Shown here: positions 8,079 to 16,616 of the stretch, in pieces | How positions within the stretch are numbered: position 1 is the first letter of the stretch | Layout: the number at the start of each line of letters is the position of its first letter | NCBI RefSeq assembly: GCF_001429545.1 | Contig: NZ_LMSP01000048.1 | Location: 29,890 to 93,889, forward strand | Source: Paenibacillus sp. Soil787 | GTDB lineage: Bacteria; Bacillota; Bacilli; Paenibacillales; NBRC-103111 | Direction of reading: 5' to 3' | DNA: 64,000 nt | Program-made: the position numbers and the translations under genes | Notes under the pieces: generated by a model | Seen by the model: only the letters and a program-made list of their open reading frames with translations | What the model was told of the DNA's origin: nothing | The model's database searches: none

Positions 8079-10484
8079 TTACATATGTAATTTTGTTTCG
8101 GGTACCTGAAGCACATCAGAGTAATTCAACATCTCAATAATCCTGCTAGCCGGCACTGGTTTGCTGATGAGAAATCCTTGAATCTGATCGCACCGGTACG
8201 TTTGGAGAATACGAAGCTGCTCCGGCAGTTCAACTCCCTCTGCCACTACGGTTAGCCCAAGCCGGTGAGCCATTTCGATCAAAGACGATACGACAACTTG
8301 GCTCCGAATATTATCTGCCAGTTGATCGATCAATGTTTTATCAATTTTCATACATTGTATGGGGAGTTGACATACATATTTCATTGAAGAGTAGCCTGCT
8401 CCAAAATCGTCAATGGAAATCAGGAAACCCAGATTACGCAATTCGACCAATATATTGATCACTTCTTCAAAATTTTCGATCGCAAAACTTTCCGTCACTT
8501 CCAGCTCGAAATGGCACGGATCGACCTCTTCTTCTGCGAACACGCCGCGAATTCGATCAACAAAGTTTGGCTGCAGCAGTTGTACGCCCGAAATATTAAT
8601 GGCAACGATAAGAGGCATGTCTGCAGATTGCTTTCGCCATGCGATGAATTGTCGACATGCCGCTCGCATGATCCATTCGCCTATTTCATTAATGATTCCG
8701 GAATACTCAGCAATGGGAATAAACTCATAAGGAGATACATGTCCGAGTTGTCTGTTCGTCCACCTGAGCAGCGCTTCCACCCCGACAATTTGATTTCGTG
8801 CCAAATCCAACTTCGGTTGGTAATGAAGAGTAAACTCGTCATTGTCAATCGCACATTTCAAGTATTGCTCTAAGAGCATTCTTCTGGTCCGAATCGCTTC
8901 AATCGATTCCGAATACACTCGGTAATTATTTTTGCCGGATTCTTTGACATCCAACATAGCGATATCAGAATGATGAAGCAGTCTTTCCGAATCTATTCCA
9001 TGATCAGGATATAGGCTAATTCCGATACTGGCTGAAATCGCAGCACGGTAGCCATTTAGATCATAAGGCACATTAATCGCCTCTTTGATAACCTTCGCCA
9101 GGTGTTCTATTTGGTTGGAGTCGTGATCATAATGGGATACGATGCAAAACTCATCCCCCCCCAATCGGCAAAGGAATTCACCCTCCTTCATACAAAGCCG
9201 TAATCTCCCAGCAGCTTCGATCAGCAGCAAGTCGCCAATATGATGTCCCATCGTATCGTTGATCAGCTTAAAACGATCCAAGTCGATGAAGATTACGGCA
9301 AAGCGGAATGGAAGCTGACGGTTTTGTTGAATGATTTTCTCAAGATACTCGAAGAAAGCTCTTCGATTGTTGAGACCGGTCAAATTATCATGATTCGCTT
9401 GATATTGAATTTCGTTTTGCGATTGCTCTAGCGACGTCATCATATGGTTAAACGACTTCTCGAGCAGGGTAATCTCATCTTTGCCGGATTCCTGAATGCG
9501 AATCGAAAAATCTTGCTTTATTTTAATCACATTCATCCCATTGATCGTATGGTTTAATCTAGCAAATATCGTTCGCTGAAGGACGAAGCTAATAATGAAA
9601 AAGAATACTAACCCGGAAAGTCCGAAATAGAATAAGTAAAATAGGATACTTCTCTTGGCTTCCTTATATAATTCTCTCGGCTTCACGAATTTCAGGAGAA
9701 CGGCTGGCTTATTATTGATGTCTGATAGTAGTGTGAAGCTTGTGATCGTCGATTTATCGGACTCGGTCCAAAACGGCATGGTTCGGTTTCTGGGACCAGT
9801 TATAGTTGTAGCTTGAACAGGAGGAATAAAAGATGGATCCACAATAGATATACTTAAGGGCATGTCCGTTTTTTCGGAAATATACTGTACGTAATTCGTG
9901 TCTAAGAAACGCGCGAAAACCAAGGTTCCGTGAACGGGTCCTTCATTGTCGCTCGTTAAAATGGGACATGAAGTTGCGATCAGCGGTTGCTTGTCAACCA
10001 TCAATATCCCCATCTTTCGGGAAGAAGCGTCCGAATGTTCAAGGAAAGAAGCATACTCTGTCTGTAAGGTATGGATGAACGTGCTTGGATAGGCGAGAGA
10101 GCGTTTATTGCCATAATCGTAAGCTTTTCCGAAGTAAACTTGCTTTTGGTTGTTCATCAGAAGCGTTATATTAAGACGACTTGACATAAACAAAGAATCG
10201 GTATAATTAACCGTGAGATAAGGATCGTTATTAGCAGGAATCGTCGGCCTATCAATAAAGTTGTATGTATCGTCCCAGCCCGCATAATTAATTGCAATTG
10301 CACCGAGATTTGTATACTCATCAAAATAAGAAAGAAGGTTTTGCTTCATGTTTTCACGCAAACCTTCAAGCTCCATCTGCTCATAATTGCGCAAAAGAGC
10401 TCTCTCTGAAATCAGGTATAGAAGTGAAAGCATGCAAAGCGTCGATATCCCAACGTAGATGATGATTTTCCGGCGAAGCGACAT
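8079..10484 (-). CDS. Membrane CHASE4-HAMP-GGDEF-EAL cyclic-di-GMP enzyme
   Basis: Signalling protein of 801 residues with both a diguanylate cyclase and a c-di-GMP phosphodiesterase domain. In order: a transmembrane segment (about 7-27), an extracellular sensor with the CHASE4-like NYAGWDDTYNF (about 30-260), a second transmembrane segment (about 270-295), HAMP, GGDEF with intact RLGGDEF, and EAL with intact EALLRW, FELEVTES and DDFGAGYSS. No RxxD inhibitory site is evident just before GGDEF. Both motif sets look catalytically competent, so net direction is open. The start is the ATG at 10482-10484, ten bases after GGAGGT. It is a single-gene unit between two terminators and lies 8 kb from a c-di-GMP riboswitch. 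Confidence 0.93.
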   Translation of the reverse strand: MSLRRKIIIYVGISTLCMLSLLYLISERALLRNYEQMELEGLRENMKQNLLSYFDEYTNLGAIAINYAGWDDTYNFIDRPTIPANNDPYLTVNYTDSLFMSSRLNITLLMNNQKQVYFGKAYDYGNKRSLAYPSTFIHTLQTEYASFLEHSDASSRKMGILMVDKQPLIATSCPILTSDNEGPVHGTLVFARFLDTNYVQYISEKTDMPLSISIVDPSFIPPVQATTITGPRNRTMPFWTESDKSTITSFTLLSDINNKPAVLLKFVKPRELYKEAKRSILFYLFYFGLSGLVFFFIISFVLQRTIFARLNHTINGMNVIKIKQDFSIRIQESGKDEITLLEKSFNHMMTSLEQSQNEIQYQANHDNLTGLNNRRAFFEYLEKIIQQNRQLPFRFAVIFIDLDRFKLINDTMGHHIGDLLLIEAAGRLRLCMKEGEFLCRLGGDEFCIVSHYDHDSNQIEHLAKVIKEAINVPYDLNGYRAAISASIGISLYPDHGIDSERLLHHSDIAMLDVKESGKNNYRVYSESIEAIRTRRMLLEQYLKCAIDNDEFTLHYQPKLDLARNQIVGVEALLRWTNRQLGHVSPYEFIPIAEYSGIINEIGEWIMRAACRQFIAWRKQSADMPLIVAINISGVQLLQPNFVDRIRGVFAEEEVDPCHFELEVTESFAIENFEEVINILVELRNLGFLISIDDFGAGYSSMKYVCQLPIQCMKIDKTLIDQLADNIRSQVVVSSLIEMAHRLGLTVVAEGVELPEQLRILQTYRCDQIQGFLISKPVPASRIIEMLNYSDVLQVPETKLHM

Positions 10485-10560
10485 GGCAACATCAACCTCC
10501 AATGATGAATTTCTTCTAGCAATAGTCCTTAGGTTGAATAGATGCCTATTATCTCCGTTC

Positions 10561-10605
10561 AAAAAAAAACCGCATCAGCTTAAATGAGATGTGGTTTTCT
10601 TTTTC
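10561..10605. terminator. Bidirectional terminator
   Basis: AAAACCGCATC and GATGTGGTTTT form an 11-bp stem (one G-U). An A-run precedes it and a T-rich run follows, so it can act in both directions. It insulates the GGDEF-EAL gene from minus-strand transcription arriving from 11 kb. Confidence 0.7.
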
Positions 10606-10717
10606 GGCAACTAGCTAGCGTGGCGCATATGTATATGTATTTATCTAATTTGATTATAATTGACTATAAAAAACAACACAACAAGTAGTTCTTAAGTATT
10701 ATAAAATTGAACTATCA

Positions 10718-10999
10718 TTAGGTATTAAGCGGGAAGCCCGTCGAGTGTCGGAGGCCGGAATTCGACTTCTCAGCTAAACGTCCGTACTGTATAAGTGTAA
10801 AGACGCGCTTAATCATGCTGCCTCGAACAAATAAGCGCGAAAAACGCGCTTTCAGCGAGAGTCCCTCGAGCCGAAGCTCATCCATTGAGTCCGAGGAATC
10901 TTCCGTTCTGCAATCAGGTGAATCCTTTTCCTGTATCTCCCAAATCGTTTTGTAAACCGATTCTTCAACGCTTTTTATGGACAGATTCAGTATAGGTTT
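10718..10999 (-). other. Open frame without a supported start, possible gene remnant
   Basis: The 550 bases between the terminators at 10605 and 11111 hold one open minus frame of about 93 codons, from 10999 down to TAA at 10718-10720. It contains SVEESVYKTIWEIQEKDS and later LSLKARFSRLFVRGSMIKRV. The only Met start (10885) has no ribosome site, and I do not recognise the family. Base composition is coding-like, so it may be the tail of a deleted gene. I see nothing else in the stretch. Confidence 0.25.
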
Positions 11000-11110
11000 T
11001 TACATGTACCTGCCAAAACCTAGGAAAGTGTTCTTTCAAGGTTGGATTGTTCATTTTACAACACTTATCCACGGATTGGCATCTTGCAAAATTTCCTATA
11101 CAACAAAAAT

Positions 11111-11151
11111 AAGCTAAGTCACAGTGGTTATTAACCAACTGGACTTAGCTT
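11111..11151. terminator. Terminator of the adenine deaminase operon
   Basis: AAGCTAAGTC and GACTTAGCTT give a perfect 10-bp stem, with a smaller GGTT/AACC hairpin in the loop. A-rich and T-rich flanks allow function in both directions. It starts seven bases after the ade stop. Confidence 0.75.
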
Positions 11152-11157
11152 TTCCAT

Positions 11158-12870
11158 TTAACTGTGTATAATTAAAGGCACAACTTTCCCTTCATTTACA
11201 TCAATTAAACCAAAATCCGTTATTTTCAACGCAGGACTAACCGGTAAAGAATGCGTACTAATGGACATGATCGGGTTATAATGGCAGTAGCCTAACGATT
11301 CCATGGCCTTGCGCAGCTGCTCAACTTCCTTGGCGACTTGCTCCAAAGGGACCTCGGTTAAAATACCGCCGACCGGCAGCTCAAGATTAGCGATCACCTC
11401 GCCATTCTCAACTACGCTAAAGCCCCCTTGATTCTTGATGACCTCATTCACAGCAATCATCATATCGACGGGATTGTGTCCGACAACAAGCATGTTATGG
11501 TTATCGTGGGAATACGTCGTTGCTATGGCTCCTCGCTTGATCGTATCCCCGCCGATTAAACCATAAGCGCGATTCCCGTTTTTCCCGTAGCGTTCAAACG
11601 TAGCAATGAGTCCATAGCCGCTTTCCTGCCAGTTCAACTTCCCTTGATGAACCTCTACATCGATCTGCTGCTCCTCTGTAAACGTGGAGCCATCCTTCAC
11701 CATCATGGCTCGGCAGGCATACCGGCCATCTGCAAATTCTGTGTTCACTGAGAAGTCCGCTTCTGTTAACTGCGCCATATGAACGCTATGATAATAGTGC
11801 GCTGGAAAGGCAGGTGTATGGACGGCAGGTTTGTACGGCTCACGCACATCGTAGACCTTACGGCCATGCTTATAAACTTGGTCGATCGTCAGCTGCTCCA
11901 GATCGGATATCAGTTGAAAATCACCAATTTTACCGGGTGCAATTACGCCGCGATCATACAGCCGCATTCTTTTGGCTGGAGAAAGCGTGCTGGCATAAAT
12001 CGCCTGCTCAGGCTTCATGCCCATGCCGATCGCTTTGCGAACAAGGTGATTCAAGTGTCCTCGACGTTCGAAGGAGTCAGCCATCACATCATCGGTAACA
12101 AAGCAAAAGTGCTCAGATACCTCATGCTCCATCAAATACGCCATCACTTCAGGCGTCATCGATTTTTCTTGAATTTCAATAAACATACCTGCAGCGATCC
12201 GAGCTTCCATACCCTCGATCGATTGATGTGTATGATCGGAATCTACCCCGCTATAGATCATTCGATGCAAATCCAGATCTAATAATTTCGGCACATGCCC
12301 TTCAATAATGAGATGAGGATAATGAGTGCGGATATGAGTTAAAATGTGGTTCGTTTTGCAATCGGGATCCGTTATGACATCTACGTAGTTCATGATTTCG
12401 CCTAAACAAATGATGCGCTCTGTACGAAGCAGCTCGTCCAAATCCTCGATTTCAATCGCGCCTCCGGTCGTTTCCATCGAAGTGGCAGGAACTGAGCTCG
12501 GGATGGCATAGAACATGTCCGCTACACAATGTTGGCTAGCTTTAATGAATTCCTTTACCCCATCAAGTCCGAAGACATTAGCGATCTCATGAGGTTCTGG
12601 AACGATGGTTGTAACACCGTTACGAATGAGTCCATAAGAGAATGTCTCCGGCGTTACCATCGTGCTTTCGATATGCAAATGGATATCAATAAGGCCGGGA
12701 ATCATATACCGTCCTTGCCCGTCCAAGTGCTCAGCCGCTTCGAAGCTATCGGCAGCTCGTTCCCCGATATATAGAAATCTACCATCCAAGATCGCTGCAT
12801 TGCCTTGAATGAATGTTTTAAAATAACTATTATAAATTCGTACATTCTCAATCAGTAAATCTACACGCAT
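11158..12870 (-). CDS. ade: Adenine deaminase
   Basis: Amidohydrolase converting adenine to hypoxanthine and ammonia in the cytoplasm. At 570 residues it matches the family. The metal-binding motif PGLIDIHLHIESTM near residue 55, the family-typical TTIVPEPHEIANVFG, EGHVPKL and the FVTDDV aspartate are present. The C-terminal adenine-deaminase domain follows (GGDTIKRGAIATTYSHDNHN, VVENGEVIANLELPVGG). The ribosome site GGAGGCGAAG precedes the ATG. It is the last gene of the importer operon, 21 bases after the ATPase, which argues that the imported or hydrolysed compound yields adenine. Confidence 0.93.
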   Translation of the reverse strand: MRVDLLIENVRIYNSYFKTFIQGNAAILDGRFLYIGERAADSFEAAEHLDGQGRYMIPGLIDIHLHIESTMVTPETFSYGLIRNGVTTIVPEPHEIANVFGLDGVKEFIKASQHCVADMFYAIPSSVPATSMETTGGAIEIEDLDELLRTERIICLGEIMNYVDVITDPDCKTNHILTHIRTHYPHLIIEGHVPKLLDLDLHRMIYSGVDSDHTHQSIEGMEARIAAGMFIEIQEKSMTPEVMAYLMEHEVSEHFCFVTDDVMADSFERRGHLNHLVRKAIGMGMKPEQAIYASTLSPAKRMRLYDRGVIAPGKIGDFQLISDLEQLTIDQVYKHGRKVYDVREPYKPAVHTPAFPAHYYHSVHMAQLTEADFSVNTEFADGRYACRAMMVKDGSTFTEEQQIDVEVHQGKLNWQESGYGLIATFERYGKNGNRAYGLIGGDTIKRGAIATTYSHDNHNMLVVGHNPVDMMIAVNEVIKNQGGFSVVENGEVIANLELPVGGILTEVPLEQVAKEVEQLRKAMESLGYCHYNPIMSISTHSLPVSPALKITDFGLIDVNEGKVVPLIIHS

Positions 12871-12891
12871 CTGCCTTCGCCTCCAAGTACA

Positions 12892-13953
12892 TTACTCAAC
12901 TAGAACTAATTTCTCGCTAGGAAAAAGAAGCCGAACTTCTTGACCATTCTGGTAAGGAAGTTCCATTTCTTTATTCACTGTGAAATTCCCCAGCTCCGTC
13001 TCGACAACGTATTGATAGCTTCTTCCTAGGAAGGTGCTGACCTTGACACCACCTGTCAAACGATTCGTTCCTGCCTCGATTTCATCAAGCATTCCAATAA
13101 CGACATCATCCGGACGAATAGCGCCTTGCTTGCCTAGCTGTTCACCTTTGCTTGCATGCTTCGTGACAGCGAACATATAGTCTTTTACCTTCAACGCAAT
13201 CTCTTCATTTCCATCGACCCTCGAATCGAAGGTAATAAAATTCGTAAAGCCAATAAACCGAGCCACAAACTCTGTTTTTGGATATTTAAATATCGCCGCT
13301 GGAGCGCCAAGCTGTTCAATGATGCCTTTATTCATAATCGCTACTTGATCGGAGATGGAGAAGCACTCCTCCTGATCATGCGATACATAGACCGTAGTAA
13401 TGCCAAGCTCTTGCTGAATACGGCGGATCTCCACCCGCATGTTAATACGCAAATTAGCGTCCAAATTGCTTAGCGGTTCGTCGAAGAGCAGCAGTTCCGG
13501 CTCAATTACAAGCGCCCTGGCAATAGCAACCCGCTGTCTTTGGCCGCCTGAGAGCTCCTTCGGAAACCGTTTTTCGAAGCCGGACAAGCTTACGATATCG
13601 AGGATGTTCCGGACCCGCCGATCGATCTCTGCCCCGTTCACTTTCCGAAGACGCAGACCGAAAGCTACATTATCATAAATGGATAAGTGTGGAAACAAAG
13701 CGTAGCTCTGAAACACGAATCCGAAGTTCCGTTTGTTGACGGGAACGTTCGTATAATCTTTTCCATTTAGTGAAAATTTGCCCGCCCTTGCCTCTATAAA
13801 TCCCGCGATTAGCCGCAAAGTTGTCGTTTTCCCGCATCCACTTGGACCGAGCAGCGAGATCAGACTTCCTTTTTCAACACTTAAGTTGAAGTCCTGCAGA
13901 ATATATTGCTGGTCATAGGCAACCGAAATATTTTCCAGTGATAGCAATGCCAT
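12892..13953 (-). CDS. Pot/Fbp-type ABC importer ATP-binding protein
   Basis: ATPase of 353 residues, similar to PotA and FbpC. Walker A GPSGCGKTT is near residue 38, followed by Q-loop FVFQSYALFPHL, signature LSGGQRQR, Walker B LLLFDEPLSNLD and switch YVSHDQEE. A C-terminal TOBE-type domain starts near residue 270 (GAIRPDDVVIG, STFLGRSYQYVV). It lies 15 bases after the second permease and is followed directly by adenine deaminase. Homology alone would suggest polyamine, iron or putative spermidine; the operon argues instead for a purine base or nucleoside. Confidence 0.9.
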   Translation of the reverse strand: MALLSLENISVAYDQQYILQDFNLSVEKGSLISLLGPSGCGKTTTLRLIAGFIEARAGKFSLNGKDYTNVPVNKRNFGFVFQSYALFPHLSIYDNVAFGLRLRKVNGAEIDRRVRNILDIVSLSGFEKRFPKELSGGQRQRVAIARALVIEPELLLFDEPLSNLDANLRINMRVEIRRIQQELGITTVYVSHDQEECFSISDQVAIMNKGIIEQLGAPAAIFKYPKTEFVARFIGFTNFITFDSRVDGNEEIALKVKDYMFAVTKHASKGEQLGKQGAIRPDDVVIGMLDEIEAGTNRLTGGVKVSTFLGRSYQYVVETELGNFTVNKEMELPYQNGQEVRLLFPSEKLVLVE

Positions 13954-13968
13954 GGATGAAAGCCTCCG

Positions 13969-14757
13969 TTATCGTTTGGTGAAATAGGATAAACCCATCA
14001 ACCGTTCAATGATGAACATAAGTACGGCAGTGAAGAGCATGAGTAAGACAGAAATAGCGGCAATAGTAGGGTCAAAATGATTCTCCACATACGTCAGCAT
14101 CTGAATTGGCAGTGTACTAACTCCGGGACCCGTCATAAAGACCGAAATGTCGACATTATTAAATGATTCTAAAAATGCGATAAGAATGGCCGCGATAATA
14201 CCGGACTTGATGTTCGGCAGGACGACTTTGAAAAAGGTTTTAAGCTGACCGGCGCCAAGACTTAACGCAGCTTCCTCAATCGCAAAATCAAAATTCGATA
14301 GGCTTGATGCAATAACGCGGATGATAAAAGGAAGCATAATCACGGTATGTCCGATCAGCAGAGCTGCATAGATCGGCAGGTGATAAGTGACGATAAGGTA
14401 CTTAAGCATCGTAAACCCAAGCACAATACCGGGAATAAGCACTGGGGAAATAAAAATCGCATTAAGCGCCCCTTTTCCCTTAAACTCAAACCGGCTTAAC
14501 GCATAAGCCGCTGGGATACCAAGCAGTAATGCAAACAAATTACCGATCATCGATACGATAACAGAGGTACCCGCGGTCGTCATGAACATCTTGACTTCCA
14601 AAATGTTGCGGTACCATTTCAATGAGAATCCTGTCGGTGGGAATTTCAATACACTCCCTGGCTCAAATGAAGCAAAAGCAATAATGACGAGCGGCCCGAG
14701 CAAGAACATGTAGACAAGAAGCGTAAATAAGGCCAGTCCTCGATTCTTCTCCCGCAT
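13969..14757 (-). CDS. Pot-type ABC importer permease, PotC-like
   Basis: Inner-membrane permease of 262 residues with six predicted transmembrane segments. The EAA loop reads EEAALSLGAGQLKTFFKVVLPNI, the contact site for the ATPase. The N-terminus REKNRGLALFTLLVYMFLLG and the YALSRFEFKG stretch are typical of PotC-like subunits. It starts four bases after the stop of the partner permease, behind AAGGGGTAG. Substrate is unproven; see the operon context. Confidence 0.9.
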   Translation of the reverse strand: MREKNRGLALFTLLVYMFLLGPLVIIAFASFEPGSVLKFPPTGFSLKWYRNILEVKMFMTTAGTSVIVSMIGNLFALLLGIPAAYALSRFEFKGKGALNAIFISPVLIPGIVLGFTMLKYLIVTYHLPIYAALLIGHTVIMLPFIIRVIASSLSNFDFAIEEAALSLGAGQLKTFFKVVLPNIKSGIIAAILIAFLESFNNVDISVFMTGPGVSTLPIQMLTYVENHFDPTIAAISVLLMLFTAVLMFIIERLMGLSYFTKR

Positions 14758-14761
14758 ACTT

Positions 14762-15583
14762 CTACCCCTTCGGATTTAATTTAGTAGCCAGTTTGTTCAT
14801 AAGCGCGATAACCACGAAGGTGATCACGATCATAATCACGGCAATGACGGAGGCGAGATACCAATCGTTCAGTGTAATCGCATTCTGATAGAGGAATGTG
14901 GAAATGACCCGCTGCTTGCCTCCGAGCAAAGCCGGTGTCGTATAAGCTGTCAAGCTTCCGACAAAAACCAGGATACTGCCTATAATTAATCCGGGTACAC
15001 TAAGCGGCACGATGACCTTGACGAAGGCCGTAAATCGGTTAGCTCCAAGGCTTTCTGCCGCTTTAATCAGATCCGGATCTATATTCTCAAGAACACCGAC
15101 CAACGTAATTATGATGAGCGGAAGAAATAAATGGAGAAGACCAATCATCATCGCTGCAGGCGTGTACAAAATATCGAGTGGCTCTTGGATGATACCAATG
15201 GCCATCAAGGCATTATTGAGCAGCCCTTTTTTACCTAAAATAATCATCCAGCTGAACGACCTTACAACCGAGCTCGTAAGCAACGGAAATATAGCTAGTG
15301 CAAGAAAGATGGCCTTTTGTCTCGGACTCTGTTTGGAGATGAAGTAAGCTACAGGAAATCCAAGCAAGATGCAACATAGGGTGGTTACCAAGCTGACACG
15401 CAGCGTTGTCCACACGATTTTGAGAAAGTAAGGGTCTTTAAAGAAATTCAAGTACCCTCCAAGCGTAAATGTCCCTTTATCGAAAAAGGTTGAACCTATC
15501 GTGAGTAGGATCGGTACCACCATGAAAATCGTCAGGAACAGCAATCCCGGTAGCAATAATAAAAATAAGAACTTTTTTTTCAT
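14762..15583 (-). CDS. Pot-type ABC importer permease, PotB-like
   Basis: Permease of 273 residues with six hydrophobic segments, the first being LLLLPGLLFLTIFMVVPILL. The EAA loop is KAAESLGANRFTAFVKVIVPL. It pairs with the next permease to form the channel. It follows the nucleoside hydrolase by 27 bases on the same transcript, with an ATG behind ACAGGAGTAAAG. Confidence 0.9.
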   Translation of the reverse strand: MKKKFLFLLLLPGLLFLTIFMVVPILLTIGSTFFDKGTFTLGGYLNFFKDPYFLKIVWTTLRVSLVTTLCCILLGFPVAYFISKQSPRQKAIFLALAIFPLLTSSVVRSFSWMIILGKKGLLNNALMAIGIIQEPLDILYTPAAMMIGLLHLFLPLIIITLVGVLENIDPDLIKAAESLGANRFTAFVKVIVPLSVPGLIIGSILVFVGSLTAYTTPALLGGKQRVISTFLYQNAITLNDWYLASVIAVIMIVITFVVIALMNKLATKLNPKG

Positions 15584-15610
15584 GTAGCTTTACTCCTGTT
15601 CCTGGGTTCG

Positions 15611-16543
15611 CTAGGCACGCAGTACGTGTATAAAAAGCTGGAGGAATTCGTCAGCCGATACTTCCGTACAAACATGAACATTAGCCTCTTTGGACAAGCG
15701 GTTTTGAAAATCGCATACGGTTTGTCCGTCGCACAACTCGCTGCGGGTTTCAACATCAACGTAATATTGGCGTGTTGTGACCAGCTGTCTATTCAAAGCC
15801 ACTCCGACTGCAAGTGGATCATGAAGCGCACAGGCCCGAACCCCATTACGTTCATAGTAACGCTTCATATAATTCGCGGTGCTTTCCTGAACATAACGGG
15901 CTATTGGAGAATCACCGAGCTCGCGGATATGTTCGTCGGTCAGCAGCGCTTTACGCGTCACATCCAACCCTACAAGGGTTAGGGATGGAAAACCTGCCTG
16001 GAAAACGATCTTCGCGGCTTCCGGATCGACATACATATTGTACTCCGCCGTGGGCGTTACATTACCGAAGCCTTGAACGACGCCACCCATCACAATCACT
16101 TCCTTGACCTGATGAATCAGATCAGGATGCTTCATAACCGCCAAAGATAGATTCGTTAGCGGAGCTGTCATAACTAAAGTGACTTCTCCGGCATGCTCCC
16201 GCACTTGATTTACGATGAAATCAGCTGCATGTCCAGCAGTCGTCTGCATATGAACCGGCATATCGCTTAAAGCGCCGCCAAGCCCGTCATTGCCGTGAAC
16301 ATTGTGCTCAAAGTGAGAAGCTCGCATCAAAGGCTTGTCTGCCCCTTTAACGACAGGAATCTTCTCTTCCATCCCAAGAAGTTGGAGGATCTTACATGTA
16401 TTCTTAGTCGCTTGGTCCAGAGAAACGTTGCCATTCACAGTTGTAATTCCGAGCACATCCATATTTCCGCTGCGAACAGCCAATAGAATACCTAACGCAT
16501 CATCCACACCCGTGTCTACATCCAGGATGACCTTTTTTTTCAT
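15611..16543 (-). CDS. Nucleoside hydrolase within the ABC importer operon
   Basis: Third nucleoside hydrolase in the window, 310 residues. The Ca2+ cluster is DVDTGVDDALG, a HNVHGNDGLGG segment follows near residue 85, and the conserved CALHDPLAVGVAL lies near residue 240. It sits between the binding-protein gene and the permeases, behind AAGGGGGC. In this position it likely hydrolyses the imported nucleoside, giving ribose and a base; with adenine deaminase at the operon end, adenosine or a related purine nucleoside is the simplest candidate. It resembles the two hydrolases at 1-1357 but is not a recent copy. Confidence 0.93.
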   Translation of the reverse strand: MKKKVILDVDTGVDDALGILLAVRSGNMDVLGITTVNGNVSLDQATKNTCKILQLLGMEEKIPVVKGADKPLMRASHFEHNVHGNDGLGGALSDMPVHMQTTAGHAADFIVNQVREHAGEVTLVMTAPLTNLSLAVMKHPDLIHQVKEVIVMGGVVQGFGNVTPTAEYNMYVDPEAAKIVFQAGFPSLTLVGLDVTRKALLTDEHIRELGDSPIARYVQESTANYMKRYYERNGVRACALHDPLAVGVALNRQLVTTRQYYVDVETRSELCDGQTVCDFQNRLSKEANVHVCTEVSADEFLQLFIHVLRA

Positions 16544-16572
16544 GACGAAGCCCCCTTCAAGTCTAATGAAGC

Positions 16573-16608
16573 AATCAAGGGTATATCAGCCAGCATATAC
16601 CCTTGATT
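16573..16608 (-). promoter_or_regulatory. Intercistronic hairpin after the binding-protein gene
   Basis: AATCAAGGGTATAT and ATATACCCTTGATT form a perfect 14-bp stem with an 8-base loop, just after the binding-protein stop. On the minus strand no T-run follows, so read-through is expected. Such hairpins usually protect the upstream message and raise binding-protein output relative to the permeases. A T-rich tract on the plus side could act as a terminator for opposing transcription. Confidence 0.65.
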
Positions 16609-16616
16609 GGTTATTT

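Noticed and set aside
7859..8140. Plus-strand open frame of 93 codons
   Set aside because: It crosses a minus-strand terminator and the ends of two minus-strand genes, lacks a ribosome site and shows no family pattern.
11779..12282. Plus-strand open frame of 167 codons
   Set aside because: Antisense shadow of the adenine deaminase gene.
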